Of a DNA stretch of 64,000 nt, positions 46,302 through 55,070 are shown piece by piece. Where the stretch lies: NCBI RefSeq assembly GCF_002770725.1, contig NZ_NQVN01000001.1, forward strand, positions 372,001 through 436,000, read 5' to 3'. Origin of the DNA: Pleomorphomonas carboxyditropha. GTDB taxonomy: Bacteria; Pseudomonadota; Alphaproteobacteria; Rhizobiales; Pleomorphomonadaceae. A program made the position numbers and the translations under genes. Under the pieces are notes generated by a model. The model was not told the origin of the DNA and did not search any database. It was given only the letters and a program-made list of their open reading frames with translations. The first letter of the stretch is position 1. The number at the start of each line of letters is the position of its first letter.

Positions 46302-47342
46302 CTAGGCCGTTCCATCCGGCCGGCGGCAACTGTCGCGCCAGATCAGCTCGGTGGCGATGGTGACGCGCTTGACGTAGTCGCGGCCGCCCAACTGCTCCAT
46401 CAGCAGATCGAAGGCGTTCTCGCCGATGCGCTCGGCCGGGATGCGCACGGTGGTCAGCGGCGGCGCCAGGAACTGGGCGGCGGGGATGTCGTTGAAGCTC
46501 GCCACGGCGATGTCGGCGGGAATGCGCAGGCCGCGCTCCTGGATGGCGCGGTAGGCGCCGATCGCCACGTTGTCGTTGGAGGTGACGACGATCTCCGGCA
46601 GGTCGGCCTCGGCCATCAGCTGGCAGGCGAGGCGGTAGCCGCTCTCGAAGCGGAGCTGCTCGGCGAGCAGGTAGTGCGCGGGGTTGAACAGCCCCTTCCG
46701 CTCGGTCCATTCCTTGAAGGTCTTGGCGCGCTCCTCGCTGGCCGGATAGAGCACGTTGCCCGACGGACGGTCGTCGCCGAGAAAGCCGAAACGGCGGTAT
46801 CCGGCGGCATGGAGGCGGTCGAGCAGGCGGGCCATGGCGAAGGACAGATCGCAGGCGACGATGTCGAACTGGTCGATGTTGGGGGCGAAATCGGCCAGCA
46901 CCAGGTTGGCGTTGATCTGCCGCACCCAGTCGATCTCGGCGTCGGTGTGCATGCCGACGGCGATGATGCCGGCGGCTCCCTGCAAGTCGTCGGCCGACGG
47001 CAGCTCGGCCGAGCGATAGATGATCTGCAGCTCGGCGCGGTTGGCGTGCGCCCGCGCCTCGATGCCCATGCGGACGCCGATGTAGTAGGGGTCGGCCAGT
47101 TCCTCCTCGGGACGCAGGAAATGCACGATGCAGATGCGGCCGCCGATGTGGTCGGACGCTGCCTGCGGCCGATGCGGGCGCGGGCGGTTGCGCGGCGTCA
47201 GGTAGTTGAGCGCCTCGGCCGTCTCGATGATGGCCTGCCGCTTCGCCTCGGTGATCGACAGCGTCGCGTCGTAATTGAGGACGCGCGAAACGGTGGCCGA
47301 GGAAACTCCGACCGCCTTGGCGATTTCCTTGATCGTGACCAT
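46302..47342 (-). CDS. LacI-family transcriptional regulator
   Basis: A 346-aa regulator with the usual N-terminal helix-turn-helix and hinge (MVTIKEIAKAVGVSSATVSRVLNYD) and a periplasmic-binding-like effector domain (about residues 65-340). It resembles EbgR/GalR-type repressors. It lies upstream of the GH2 operon on the same strand, and GTAAA/TTTAC palindromes lie in front of both the operon and this gene, which suggests local control plus autoregulation. ATG 47342 is the conserved LacI start. Confidence 0.92.
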   Translation of the reverse strand: MVTIKEIAKAVGVSSATVSRVLNYDATLSITEAKRQAIIETAEALNYLTPRNRPRPHRPQAASDHIGGRICIVHFLRPEEELADPYYIGVRMGIEARAHANRAELQIIYRSAELPSADDLQGAAGIIAVGMHTDAEIDWVRQINANLVLADFAPNIDQFDIVACDLSFAMARLLDRLHAAGYRRFGFLGDDRPSGNVLYPASEERAKTFKEWTERKGLFNPAHYLLAEQLRFESGYRLACQLMAEADLPEIVVTSNDNVAIGAYRAIQERGLRIPADIAVASFNDIPAAQFLAPPLTTVRIPAERIGENAFDLLMEQLGGRDYVKRVTIATELIWRDSCRRPDGTA

Positions 47343-47412
47343 CCGTGCACTCTCACCCGGTTGCCCGAAGCCGATCAACCCTTTCAGTTTACGGCTAAAT
47401 GACCGTTCCGGG

Positions 47413-47428
47413 TAGTAAAGTTTTACTA
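47413..47428. promoter_or_regulatory. Candidate LacI operator upstream of the regulator gene
   Basis: TAGTAAAGTTTTACTA has perfect seven-base arms around two bases and lies about 70 bases before the regulator start. Confidence 0.45.
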
Positions 47429-47558
47429 AATCATCCGAAAGGCGGAGCCGACCATCGGCGGCCGCCGTGCCGCCGCCGGAGAATCCGGCGGAGAAGCGGG
47501 TTTCCTGTTACCCGCAATTGTTGCCGAGTGTAAAGGCTCGGCCGCTCGGAAGACCGGC

Positions 47559-47993
47559 TTATTGCCAGGCGACCAGCACGGCGCCGGCGGCGATCAGCGC
47601 CACGCCGGCGGTTCCCTGCGGCGACAGGCGCTCGCCGAGGAACAGCACGGCGAAAATCGCCACGAGCACGACCGACAGCTTGTCCACCGGCGCGACGCGC
47701 GCCGCGTCGCCGAGCTTCAGCGCCCGGAAATAGCAGAGCCAGGAGGCGCCGGTGGCAAGGCCGGACAACCCCAGGAACAGCCAGGTACGGCCGGGAACGG
47801 TGGGGATCTGTCCGAAGCCGTCGCCGAGGGCAACGATCAGCGCGGCGAGCACCAGCACGACGGCGGTGCGGATGAGCGTCGCGAGATCGGAGCCGATCGC
47901 CTCGACGCCCACCTTGGCGAGGATGGCGGTGGCTGCCGCGAAGATGGCCGACAGGACGGCCCATATCTGCCAAAGCTGAAAGAGGCTTTTCAT
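47559..47993 (-). CDS. EamA-family (DMT) half-size transporter
   Basis: A 144-aa membrane protein with about five helices and one EamA repeat. The family pattern LSGLATGASWLCYFRALKLGDAARVAPVDKLSVVLVAIFAVLFLGERLS is clear, with the conserved Lys-Leu and Gly-Glu. Such single-repeat proteins must dimerise. The substrate is unknown. It lies alone between the LacI gene and the glutathione S-transferase gene. Confidence 0.88.
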   Translation of the reverse strand: MKSLFQLWQIWAVLSAIFAAATAILAKVGVEAIGSDLATLIRTAVVLVLAALIVALGDGFGQIPTVPGRTWLFLGLSGLATGASWLCYFRALKLGDAARVAPVDKLSVVLVAIFAVLFLGERLSPQGTAGVALIAAGAVLVAWQ

Positions 47994-48137
47994 GATGGCG
48001 GATTCCTTTTTGGAGCGTCGGCACGTTAGCACGGCCCGCACGCTTGTGGACGGCCTCCGGCCGGCGGAAAGCGGCGGCGGCGATTGCCAAACGGCGGCGA
48101 AGGCGCGACAGTGCCGGCGCAACCGGAGGGCCTTGCC

Positions 48138-48791
48138 ATGCTGACCATCTACGGCGTCTACAAATCGCGCGCGTCGCGCCTCTACTGGCTCGCCGAGGAA
48201 CTCGGCTTCGCCTTCCGCAAGGAGCCGGTGATCCAGGCGCGCAAGGTGGCGAACCCGCTCGCCGCCGACGCGCCGCTCAACACCAAGACGCCGTCGTTCC
48301 TTGCCGTCAATCCGATGGGGCAGGTCCCGGCCATCGACGACGGCGGGCTGGTGCTGACCGAGTCGCTCGCCATTCTCCTCTATCTCGCCAAAAAGCACGG
48401 CGGTCCGCTGGCGCCCAACGATCTCGCCGAGGAAGGGCGGATGCTGCAATGGCTGTTCTGGGGCGCGACGGCGGTGGAGACGGTCACCGTGCTGGTCACC
48501 CAGGGCGACGAGAAGGGCGAGTGGAAGACCGAGGCGGGCAGGGCGAAGCTCGCCGTCATCGGCGAAGCGCTGAAGCAGCCGTTCGGCGTCTTCGAGGCGC
48601 ATCTCTCCACCAGCGACTACACCGTCGGCGACCGCTTCACCGTCGTCGATCTGGGGCTCGCCGAAATCGTCCGCTACGTGCAGGGCCATCCGGAGCTGCT
48701 TCAGGGCTTCCCCAGGGTGACGGCCTGGCTCGAGCGTTGCCAGTCGCGGCCGGCCTTCAAGGCGATGTGGGAGAAGCGCGACGCCGAGTGA
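48138..48791 (+). CDS. Glutathione S-transferase
   Basis: A 217-aa enzyme with an N-terminal thioredoxin-like GST domain ([54 protein letters not shown], with the cis-Pro and Glu-Ser glutathione contacts) and an all-helical C-terminal domain ([16 protein letters not shown] as the N-capping box). The substrate is unknown. ATG 48138 follows GGAGGG and matches the GST start. Confidence 0.92.
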   Translation: MLTIYGVYKSRASRLYWLAEELGFAFRKEPVIQARKVANPLAADAPLNTKTPSFLAVNPMGQVPAIDDGGLVLTESLAILLYLAKKHGGPLAPNDLAEEGRMLQWLFWGATAVETVTVLVTQGDEKGEWKTEAGRAKLAVIGEALKQPFGVFEAHLSTSDYTVGDRFTVVDLGLAEIVRYVQGHPELLQGFPRVTAWLERCQSRPAFKAMWEKRDAE

Positions 48792-48864
48792 GAGGTGAGC
48801 CGGTTGACAGCTTCCATCGGCGCTGCCACATGCGACGTCATCCTCCCACGTCCAGGAACCGACC

Positions 48865-49689
48865 ATGACCATCGCCAATTCGGGACTGCTCGACGGCCTG
48901 ATCGCCGCCTCGATCGAGGCCGGCCGCATCATCCTCGACGTCTACGCCCGGCCGATCGACGTCGCCTTCAAGGCCGACGCCTCGCCGGTGACCGAAGCCG
49001 ATGGGCTGGCCGAGGCGGCGCTGCTCGCCGCGCTCGAACGCCTGGTGCCCGGCGTGCCGGTGATCGCCGAGGAGAGCGTTGCGGCCGGTCGCGTGCCGCC
49101 CACCGCCGGGCGCTTCTTCCTGGTCGACCCGCTCGACGGCACCAAGGAGTTCATCCGCCGCAACGGCGAGTTCACCGTCAACGTCGCGCTCATCGAGCAG
49201 GGCGCGCCGGTGATGGGCGTCGTCCATGCGCCGGTCGGCGGTCGCCTGTTCGCCGGCGGACCGGACGGCGCCTGGGAAATGGCGGTGACAGCGGACGGGG
49301 TAGGGCAGCGGCGGCCGATCCACGTGCGGGACCTGCCGGCCGAGGGGGCGACGCTGCTCACCTCGCGCAGCCACGCGACGGCCGCCACCGAGGCTTTCCG
49401 GCCGGCCGTTGCCGTGGCCGGCCGGCGGGTGATCGGCTCGTCGCTGAAATTCTGCCTGATCGCCGCCGGCGAGGCGGACGTCTACCCGCGCTTCGGTCCC
49501 ACCATGGAATGGGACACGGCGGCGGGCGACGCCGTGCTCCGGGCGGCCGGCGGCATGACGACGCTGGCGGACGGCACGCCCTTCCCCTATGGCAAGCGAG
49601 GGCGGCCCGGCCTTGCCGATTTCGCCAATCCGTCGTTCATTGCTGCATCCGATCGGCGCCTTGTCGCGTTTAGCCACAACCCGGTTTGA
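48865..49689 (+). CDS. cysQ: 3'(2'),5'-bisphosphate nucleotidase
   Basis: A 274-aa inositol-monophosphatase-fold enzyme that removes the 3'-phosphate of PAP/PAPS made during sulfate assimilation. The metal-binding motifs are EES, DPLDGTKEFIRRNGEFTVNVALIE and WDTAAGDAVLRAAGG, all intact. It lies 73 bases after the GST gene. The substrate preference versus inositol phosphates comes from the KEF-I/R-N-G-E-F-T-V-N segment that typifies CysQ. Confidence 0.93.
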   Translation: MTIANSGLLDGLIAASIEAGRIILDVYARPIDVAFKADASPVTEADGLAEAALLAALERLVPGVPVIAEESVAAGRVPPTAGRFFLVDPLDGTKEFIRRNGEFTVNVALIEQGAPVMGVVHAPVGGRLFAGGPDGAWEMAVTADGVGQRRPIHVRDLPAEGATLLTSRSHATAATEAFRPAVAVAGRRVIGSSLKFCLIAAGEADVYPRFGPTMEWDTAAGDAVLRAAGGMTTLADGTPFPYGKRGRPGLADFANPSFIAASDRRLVAFSHNPV

Positions 49690-49714
49690 TTCATTTTCCC
49701 TGAGGAGATTTGCC

Positions 49715-50887
49715 GTGAGCCAGTCCGAAGCCCGACAGGAGCTTGCCGCCGTCAACGAGGAACTCAAGTCATGGCTGATGACCGAGGCCCTGCCGATCTG
49801 GTGGGCGTTCGGCGTCGACCACGTCAACGGCGGCTTCCATGAGGTTCTGGGGCTGCGTTGCGAAATCACGCCGGCGCCGCGCCGGGTGCGCGTCACGGCG
49901 CGCCAGATCTTCAGCTTCGCGCTGGCCGGCCGGCTCGGCTGGACCGGCCCCTGGGAGCGCACGGTGGAGGAGGGGCTCGACTACTTCCTCGACAAGTGCG
50001 TGCTGCCGAACGGCGCCGTGCGCATGGTGACCAACGCCGACGGCTCGCCCAAGGACGACACCTTCTGCCTCTACGACCAGGCCTTCGCGCTGTTCGCCCT
50101 GGCCGCCGCCGCGTCGGTGGTGAAGGACCGCTCGGCGGTCGAGGCGGCGGTGGTGAAGCTCCGGACCTTGCTGGTGACGGACTACAAGAACCCGATCGCC
50201 GGGTTCGAGGAGTCCATCCCCCGCTCGCTGCCGCTCAAGGCCAACCCGCACATGCACATGTTCGAGGCCTGCCTCGCCTGGGAGGAGGTGGGCGGCGACG
50301 CGACCTGGAGCCGGCTCGCCGACGAGATCGCCGATCTGTGCCTGACCAAGTTCCTCGATCCCGAGGAAGGCTGGCTGAAGGAATTCTTCAACGCCGACTG
50401 GTCGGTGGTGGACGGGGTCGAGGGCCGCATCTGCGAGCCCGGCCACCAGTTCGAATGGGCCTGGCTGCTCACCCGCTGGGGCACGTCGCGCCAGCGTCCC
50501 GATGCCGTCGCCGCGGCGCGGCGCCTCTGCGAACTCGGTGAGAAGCACGGCATCAACGTGCCGCAGCAGGTGGCGATCATGGGCATCCTCGACGATCTCT
50601 CCATCCATGACGGCACGGCGCGCATGTGGTCGCAGACCGAGCGGATGAAGGGCAACCTGGCGCTGGCCGCCGTCGCCGCCGCCGAGGCGGACCGCGAGGA
50701 CCATTTGCGGAAGGTGGTGACGGCGGCGCGGGCGTTGCAGCGCTATTTCGAGGTCGACACGCCCGGCCTCTGGCGCGACCGCATGAACCCCGACGGTTCG
50801 TTCGTGATCGAGCCGGCGCCGGCCTCGACCTTCTACCACATCATCTGCGCCATCGACGAGGTCGGAAAATATATCTCATCCTACTGA
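49715..50887 (+). CDS. AGE-family epimerase/isomerase
   Basis: A 390-aa alpha/alpha barrel of the N-acylglucosamine 2-epimerase family, which also includes mannose isomerases and cellobiose epimerases. Recognisable parts are WAFGVDHVNGGFHEVL, RQIFSFALAGRLGW, LYDQAFALFALAAAA, NPHMHMFEACLAWEEVGG, EPGHQFEWAWLLTRWG (catalytic His region) and STFYHIICAIDEV. The GTG at 49715 is used because TGAGGAGA precedes it. The exact sugar is unknown; mannose to fructose or a phosphorylated hexose is common for rhizobial members. Confidence 0.88.
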   Translation: MSQSEARQELAAVNEELKSWLMTEALPIWWAFGVDHVNGGFHEVLGLRCEITPAPRRVRVTARQIFSFALAGRLGWTGPWERTVEEGLDYFLDKCVLPNGAVRMVTNADGSPKDDTFCLYDQAFALFALAAAASVVKDRSAVEAAVVKLRTLLVTDYKNPIAGFEESIPRSLPLKANPHMHMFEACLAWEEVGGDATWSRLADEIADLCLTKFLDPEEGWLKEFFNADWSVVDGVEGRICEPGHQFEWAWLLTRWGTSRQRPDAVAAARRLCELGEKHGINVPQQVAIMGILDDLSIHDGTARMWSQTERMKGNLALAAVAAAEADREDHLRKVVTAARALQRYFEVDTPGLWRDRMNPDGSFVIEPAPASTFYHIICAIDEVGKYISSY

Positions 50888-50908
50888 AGACATTGGCTTT
50901 TCCAGCTT

Positions 50909-50985
50909 TGTTGAGAATCTGATTCAACCCGAGCCGCCCCGCTGCATGCCGGGGCGGCTTCTTCATGTTGAGAATCCGATTCAAC
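50909..50985. repeat. Pair of 20-bp direct repeats with GANTC sites around a hairpin
   Basis: Copies at 50909-50928 and 50966-50985 differ at one base and each contains the palindrome GAATCYGATTC, that is two GANTC (CcrM methylation) sites. A terminator-like hairpin lies between them. Confidence 0.6.
50933..50958 (+). terminator. Terminator of the AGE-epimerase gene
   Basis: GCCGCCCCG and CGGGGCGGC are perfect arms with an eight-base loop, followed by TTCTTC. It lies 45 bases after the stop codon. Confidence 0.7.
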
Positions 50986-51102
50986 ACCCTCTCTCGGGCG
51001 AAGAGTCCGGTGAATTGCCTAAGTTACCGATCCCCGATGCTTGCGCCCACGGCCATTGTGGGTTCAAGTGCGGCCGGAGGAAGCTGCAGCAAAGGGGTAA
51101 CC

Positions 51103-52692
51103 ATGGGAGGGGCGGTGGACGGACGCCTGTACGGGCAGCCCATGGCGGAGTCGGGGCTCGACGCGGCCTTCATCGAGCGATCGCTGTTCGACGCGCTGAT
51201 CGACATTGCCGAGGCCGATCCCGATCTTCCGGCCGTCGAGGACCAGAACCGGCAGCCGGTGACCCGTCGGAACCTGCTGCTCGCCGCCTGCGTGCTCGGC
51301 CGCCGCCTTGCCGCCCTCAGCCGCAAGGGCGAGCGGGTGGGGTTGCTGCTGCCCAACGTCAATGGCGTCGCCATCGCCTTCTTCGCACTTCTCGCCTACG
51401 GACGGACGCCGGCGCTGCTCAACTTCACCGCCGGCAGCCACGGCCTCGACGGCGCCATCAAGGTCGGCACCATCCGGACGGTGATCACCTCCAGCGCTTT
51501 CGTGAAGACGGCCAAGCTGGAGCCGGTGATCGACGAGCTCAAGGACAAGGTTCGCATCGTCTATCTGGAGGATGTGCGGGCCGGCCTGTCGTTGCTCGAC
51601 AAGGTCGCTGGAGCCGCCTATGCCCGTTGGGCGCGGATACTGCACCGACCCTATCGGCGGGCGCCGCGGGACATCGCCGCCGTGCTGTTCACATCGGGTA
51701 CCGAGGGCGCGCCGAAGGGAGTAGGGCTCACCGCCACCAACTTCCTGTCCAACGTCGCGCAGGTCCTGGCGCTCTATAAATTCCATCCCGAGGACACGCT
51801 GTTCAACGCGCTTCCGGTGTTCCACTCGTATGGTCTTACCGCTGGTCTCCTGCTGCCGATCTACGGCGGTTTCAAATCGTTCCTCTATCCCTCGCCGCTG
51901 CATTACAAGATCATTCCCGGCCTGGTGCGTGACAGCCGATCCACGGTGCTGCTGTCCACCGACACCTTCGCCGCCGGCTGGGTCAGGGCCGCCGAGGACG
52001 GCGACTTCGACAAAGTGCGCCTCACCATCCTCGGCGCCGAGCGCGTCAAGGAGCAGACGCGGGCGCTCTGGATGGACCGCTTCGGCGTGGTGCTCAACGA
52101 GGGCTACGGAGCCACCGAGTGCGCGCCGGTGCTGTCGGTCAACTATCCCGGCAGCTTCCGCGACGGCACCGTCGGGCGCCTCCTGCCGGGCATCGAGGCG
52201 CGGCTCGATCCGGTGCCGGGCCTCGAGATCGGCGGCCGCCTGCACGTGCGGGCGCCCAACATCATGGCCGGCTATTACCTCGCCGACCAGCCGGGCGAGC
52301 TCAAGCGCAACGATCCGGACGGCTGGTACGACACCGGCGACATCGTCTCCATCGACGAGGACGGCTTCGTCACGCTGCTCGGCCGCGCCAAGCGCTTTGC
52401 CAAGATCGGCGGGGAAATGATCTCGCTGGCCGCCGTCGAGGCCTTCGCGGCGGCCCTCTGGCCGAACGCCTCGCACGCCGCCGTCGCCGTTTCGGATCCG
52501 CGCAAGGGCGAGGCGCTGGTGCTGGTCACCGACGCCGGCGACGCCACCGTCGAGGCGCTTTCCGCCTATGCGCGCGAGCACGGCGTGCCCGAGCTGCAGG
52601 TGCCGCGCAAGATCGTCAAAACCTACGCGCTGCCCGTGCTCGGCACCGGCAAAATGGACCTCGCCGCCATCGAACAGATGGCGCGGTCCTGA
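51103..52692 (+). CDS. AMP-dependent acyl-ACP/acyl-CoA synthetase (Aas C-terminal half)
   Basis: A 529-aa ANL-superfamily ligase. Motifs: AVLFTSGTEGAPKGVGLT (P-loop), LPVFHSYGLT, NEGYGATECAPVLS (A5), GWYDTGDIVSIDEDGFVTLLGRAKRFAKIGGEMIS (A7-A8 and hinge) and the catalytic lysine in GTGKMDL near the end. It resembles the ligase half of the bifunctional Aas enzyme that reacylates lysophospholipids, but there is no PlsC acyltransferase domain. ATG 51103 with AAGGGGTAA upstream is chosen over a long unconserved extension. Substrate is inferred as a long-chain fatty acid. Confidence 0.88.
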   Translation: MGGAVDGRLYGQPMAESGLDAAFIERSLFDALIDIAEADPDLPAVEDQNRQPVTRRNLLLAACVLGRRLAALSRKGERVGLLLPNVNGVAIAFFALLAYGRTPALLNFTAGSHGLDGAIKVGTIRTVITSSAFVKTAKLEPVIDELKDKVRIVYLEDVRAGLSLLDKVAGAAYARWARILHRPYRRAPRDIAAVLFTSGTEGAPKGVGLTATNFLSNVAQVLALYKFHPEDTLFNALPVFHSYGLTAGLLLPIYGGFKSFLYPSPLHYKIIPGLVRDSRSTVLLSTDTFAAGWVRAAEDGDFDKVRLTILGAERVKEQTRALWMDRFGVVLNEGYGATECAPVLSVNYPGSFRDGTVGRLLPGIEARLDPVPGLEIGGRLHVRAPNIMAGYYLADQPGELKRNDPDGWYDTGDIVSIDEDGFVTLLGRAKRFAKIGGEMISLAAVEAFAAALWPNASHAAVAVSDPRKGEALVLVTDAGDATVEALSAYAREHGVPELQVPRKIVKTYALPVLGTGKMDLAAIEQMARS

Positions 52693-53658
52693 GGCCGCCT
52701 GCCGCCGGATGCTCGAAGTGCCTGAGCGGATTCGATGACCGGCGCCGGAGGGTTGTGCCGAACGCGATCGATTCACCGATCGGTAACCGCTGCATGAGAC
52801 TCTTCATACGCGCCATCATGCAATATGAACAATCGTAAGTAGCCATATCCAACCGGTTAAAGCTGCTGAGAAATTGGTTGAAGGTGGCATGATTATTCAT
52901 GATTAACAAAGGTTTGACGACCTTTGTTAATATGATGCCTCAGATTTGGCGCGAATATCCGCCCCGCAGTTGCCGCGGCACTTGCGGTTTTTCCGAAAAT
53001 GACAGCAAACACAAAAGGATGTTGGGTCATCCTTCGATATGCCATGCGGTTAGGGAGCGGTTTCTACCCATCGGGTAGCGGGCGGCAATGAGCCCCTGAA
53101 ATCGCCGGAAATGCCTTCTTTCCAAACTCCTCGCGCATGGCCGGGGCTCCCTTGGAGGAGGAAACCCCCGGCGATGTCCAAACCCGATTTGCGGCGCCGG
53201 CTGCAACTTTCGGGAGTCCGGCGCGCCGTCGCCTCGGCCAATGAATCAAAACCGGCACGGCCGATCAAGCCTAAATGGGAGTCATTTCAGGCTATTGGCG
53301 AGGGTGGCTTGCCCAACTTCGAGTCAGGTCGGCCTGATGTTGTGAATCGGAGTCCGATCGCAAGTCATTGAACGCTGCCGGAGCTGGCGAGCCGCAACGC
53401 CGACCTGGATTCGGACGAGCCCGAAGCGGGATAAGTTCAGGTTGACGCATCGGAAAACATCGCCCGCCCGTTGCCGCCATTGTGCAACCTCACGAAAGTT
53501 CGCGGTCTAGTGCGGATGGATATTTGTCCAGCTTGCACAAAGACGCTGCCGGGCTCGCACCCTATTGTGACAGCGCCCTGGTTGGACGTCAGAGGTGAAC
53601 ATCGGGGACAACGATGCGTATGCGCGTCGTAGAAGAAAACTTGCTCAGGGAGTGAGAT
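52693..53658. other. 966-base region without a supported gene
   Basis: Short open frames here (for example 53111-53371) have arginine/proline-rich or unconserved translations and no good start context. The region is locally more AT-rich than the rest of the window. Structures seen are the inverted repeat at 52902-52931 and a weaker hairpin AAGGATG/CATCCTT at 53015-53034. It may hold the promoter of the sugar-acid transporter near its right end or a small RNA. Confidence 0.6.
52902..52931. repeat. AT-rich inverted repeat
   Basis: Perfect 11-base arms ATTAACAAAGG and CCTTTGTTAAT around an eight-base loop. No T-run follows, so an operator or RNA hairpin is as likely as a terminator. Confidence 0.5.
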
Positions 53659-54972
53659 ATGACCACCACCGTGACATCCGGCGGGCTGGGCGCGAGCGGA
53701 ATCGACGCGACCTACAAGAAAGTCGCCTTGCGGCTGATCCCGTACATCTTCGTCTGCTATCTTTTCAATTATCTCGACCGCGTCAACGTCGGCTTCGCCA
53801 AGCTGCAGATGCTGGACGACCTCGGCCTCAGCGAGACGGCCTACGGCCTCGGCGCCGGCATCTTCTTTCTGGGCTACGTCGCCTTCGGCGTGCCGAGCAA
53901 CCTGATGCTGCACCGCTTCGGCGCCCGCCGCTGGATCGCGCTGATCATGGTGCTGTGGGGCCTGTTGTCCACCAGCCTGCTGTTCGTCCGCTCGGCCGAG
54001 TCGTTCTACGTCCTCCGCTTCCTGACTGGCGCCGCCGAGGCCGGCTTCTTCCCCGGCATCGTTCTCTACCTCACCAAATGGTTCCCGTCGGCGCGGCGTG
54101 GCGGGGTGATGGCGCTGTTCATGTCGGCCATTCCCCTGTCGGGCGTTCTCGGCGGACCGTTCTCCGGCTGGATTCTCGGTCATTTCACCGACGGCCAGGC
54201 CGGCATGCATGCCTGGCAGTGGCTGTTCCTGCTGCAGGGGCTGCCGACGGTGGTGCTCGGTATCGGCATCCTCGCCGTGCTCAGCAACGGCATCGACGAT
54301 GCGCGCTTCCTGTCGTCCGACGAGAAGGCCGCCCTCAAGCAGGCCCTGGTCGAGGACGACAAGAACCGTCCAAAGACGGTGTCGGACAGCTTTGCCGCCG
54401 TCCTCCGCAACAAGGGCGTCTGGGCGCTGGGCGTGATCTACTTCTCGATCCAGAGCGGCGTCTACATGATCAATTTCTGGCTGCCGTCGATCATCAAGGC
54501 CAGCGGCCAGACCGATCCGGCGCTGGTCGGCTGGCTGAGCGCCATTCCCTATCTCGCCGCCAGCGTCTTCATGCTGTATGTCGGCCGCTCGGCGGACCGG
54601 CACCGGGAGCGCCGCCTGCATCTGGCCATTCCCATGCTGATGGGCGTCGGCGGCCTGATGGTGGCGGCCAACTTCAGCGCCAGCCCCACCATAGCGCTGA
54701 TCGGCCTCACCATCGCCACCATGGGCGCTCTCACCGGACTGCCGATGTTCTGGCCGATTTCCGGCGGCTATCTGTCGCCGACCGCGATGGCCGGCGGCCT
54801 TGCCCTGATCAACTCGATCGGCCAGATCGCCGGCTTCGTCAGCCCCTATATGGTGGGCTGGATCAAGGACACGACCCAAAGCACCGACACGGCGCTCTAT
54901 ATCCTCGCCGCGATCATCCTGGTTGGCGTGGTCCTGGTGCTGCGCATTCCCGGAAAGCTGGTCAACCGGTAA
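53659..54972 (+). CDS. MFS transporter, anion:cation symporter family (sugar-acid type)
   Basis: A 437-aa major facilitator with twelve predicted helices. RLIPYIFVCYLFNYLDRVNVGFAKLQM and LTGAAEAGFFPGIVLYLTKWFP are hallmarks of the ACS family, which includes GarP/GudP (galactarate, glucarate), ExuT and phthalate or tartrate carriers. Its downstream neighbours, glycerate kinase and CdaR, suggest a hexarate or glycerate substrate. GGAGTGAGAT directly precedes the ATG. Confidence 0.9.
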   Translation: MTTTVTSGGLGASGIDATYKKVALRLIPYIFVCYLFNYLDRVNVGFAKLQMLDDLGLSETAYGLGAGIFFLGYVAFGVPSNLMLHRFGARRWIALIMVLWGLLSTSLLFVRSAESFYVLRFLTGAAEAGFFPGIVLYLTKWFPSARRGGVMALFMSAIPLSGVLGGPFSGWILGHFTDGQAGMHAWQWLFLLQGLPTVVLGIGILAVLSNGIDDARFLSSDEKAALKQALVEDDKNRPKTVSDSFAAVLRNKGVWALGVIYFSIQSGVYMINFWLPSIIKASGQTDPALVGWLSAIPYLAASVFMLYVGRSADRHRERRLHLAIPMLMGVGGLMVAANFSASPTIALIGLTIATMGALTGLPMFWPISGGYLSPTAMAGGLALINSIGQIAGFVSPYMVGWIKDTTQSTDTALYILAAIILVGVVLVLRIPGKLVNR

Positions 54973-54980
54973 GCTGATCG

Positions 54981-55005
54981 CCGGGGGCTTGCCATGAGCC
55001 CCCGG
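54981..55005 (+). terminator. Terminator after the MFS gene
   Basis: CCGGGGGCT and AGCCCCCGG are perfect arms around seven bases, followed by CCTCTTTC, nine bases after the stop codon. It may reduce expression of the following garK. Confidence 0.7.
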
Positions 55006-55070
55006 CCTCTTTCACGCCGGACACCGACACCCCCCAATTCCGCCTTTGCCAATCGATGAGGACACCGGCG

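Noticed and set aside
53111-53371. 86-codon open frame in the gene-free stretch
   Set aside because: Translation is unlike any family I know, start context is poor and a minus-strand frame of similar size overlaps it.
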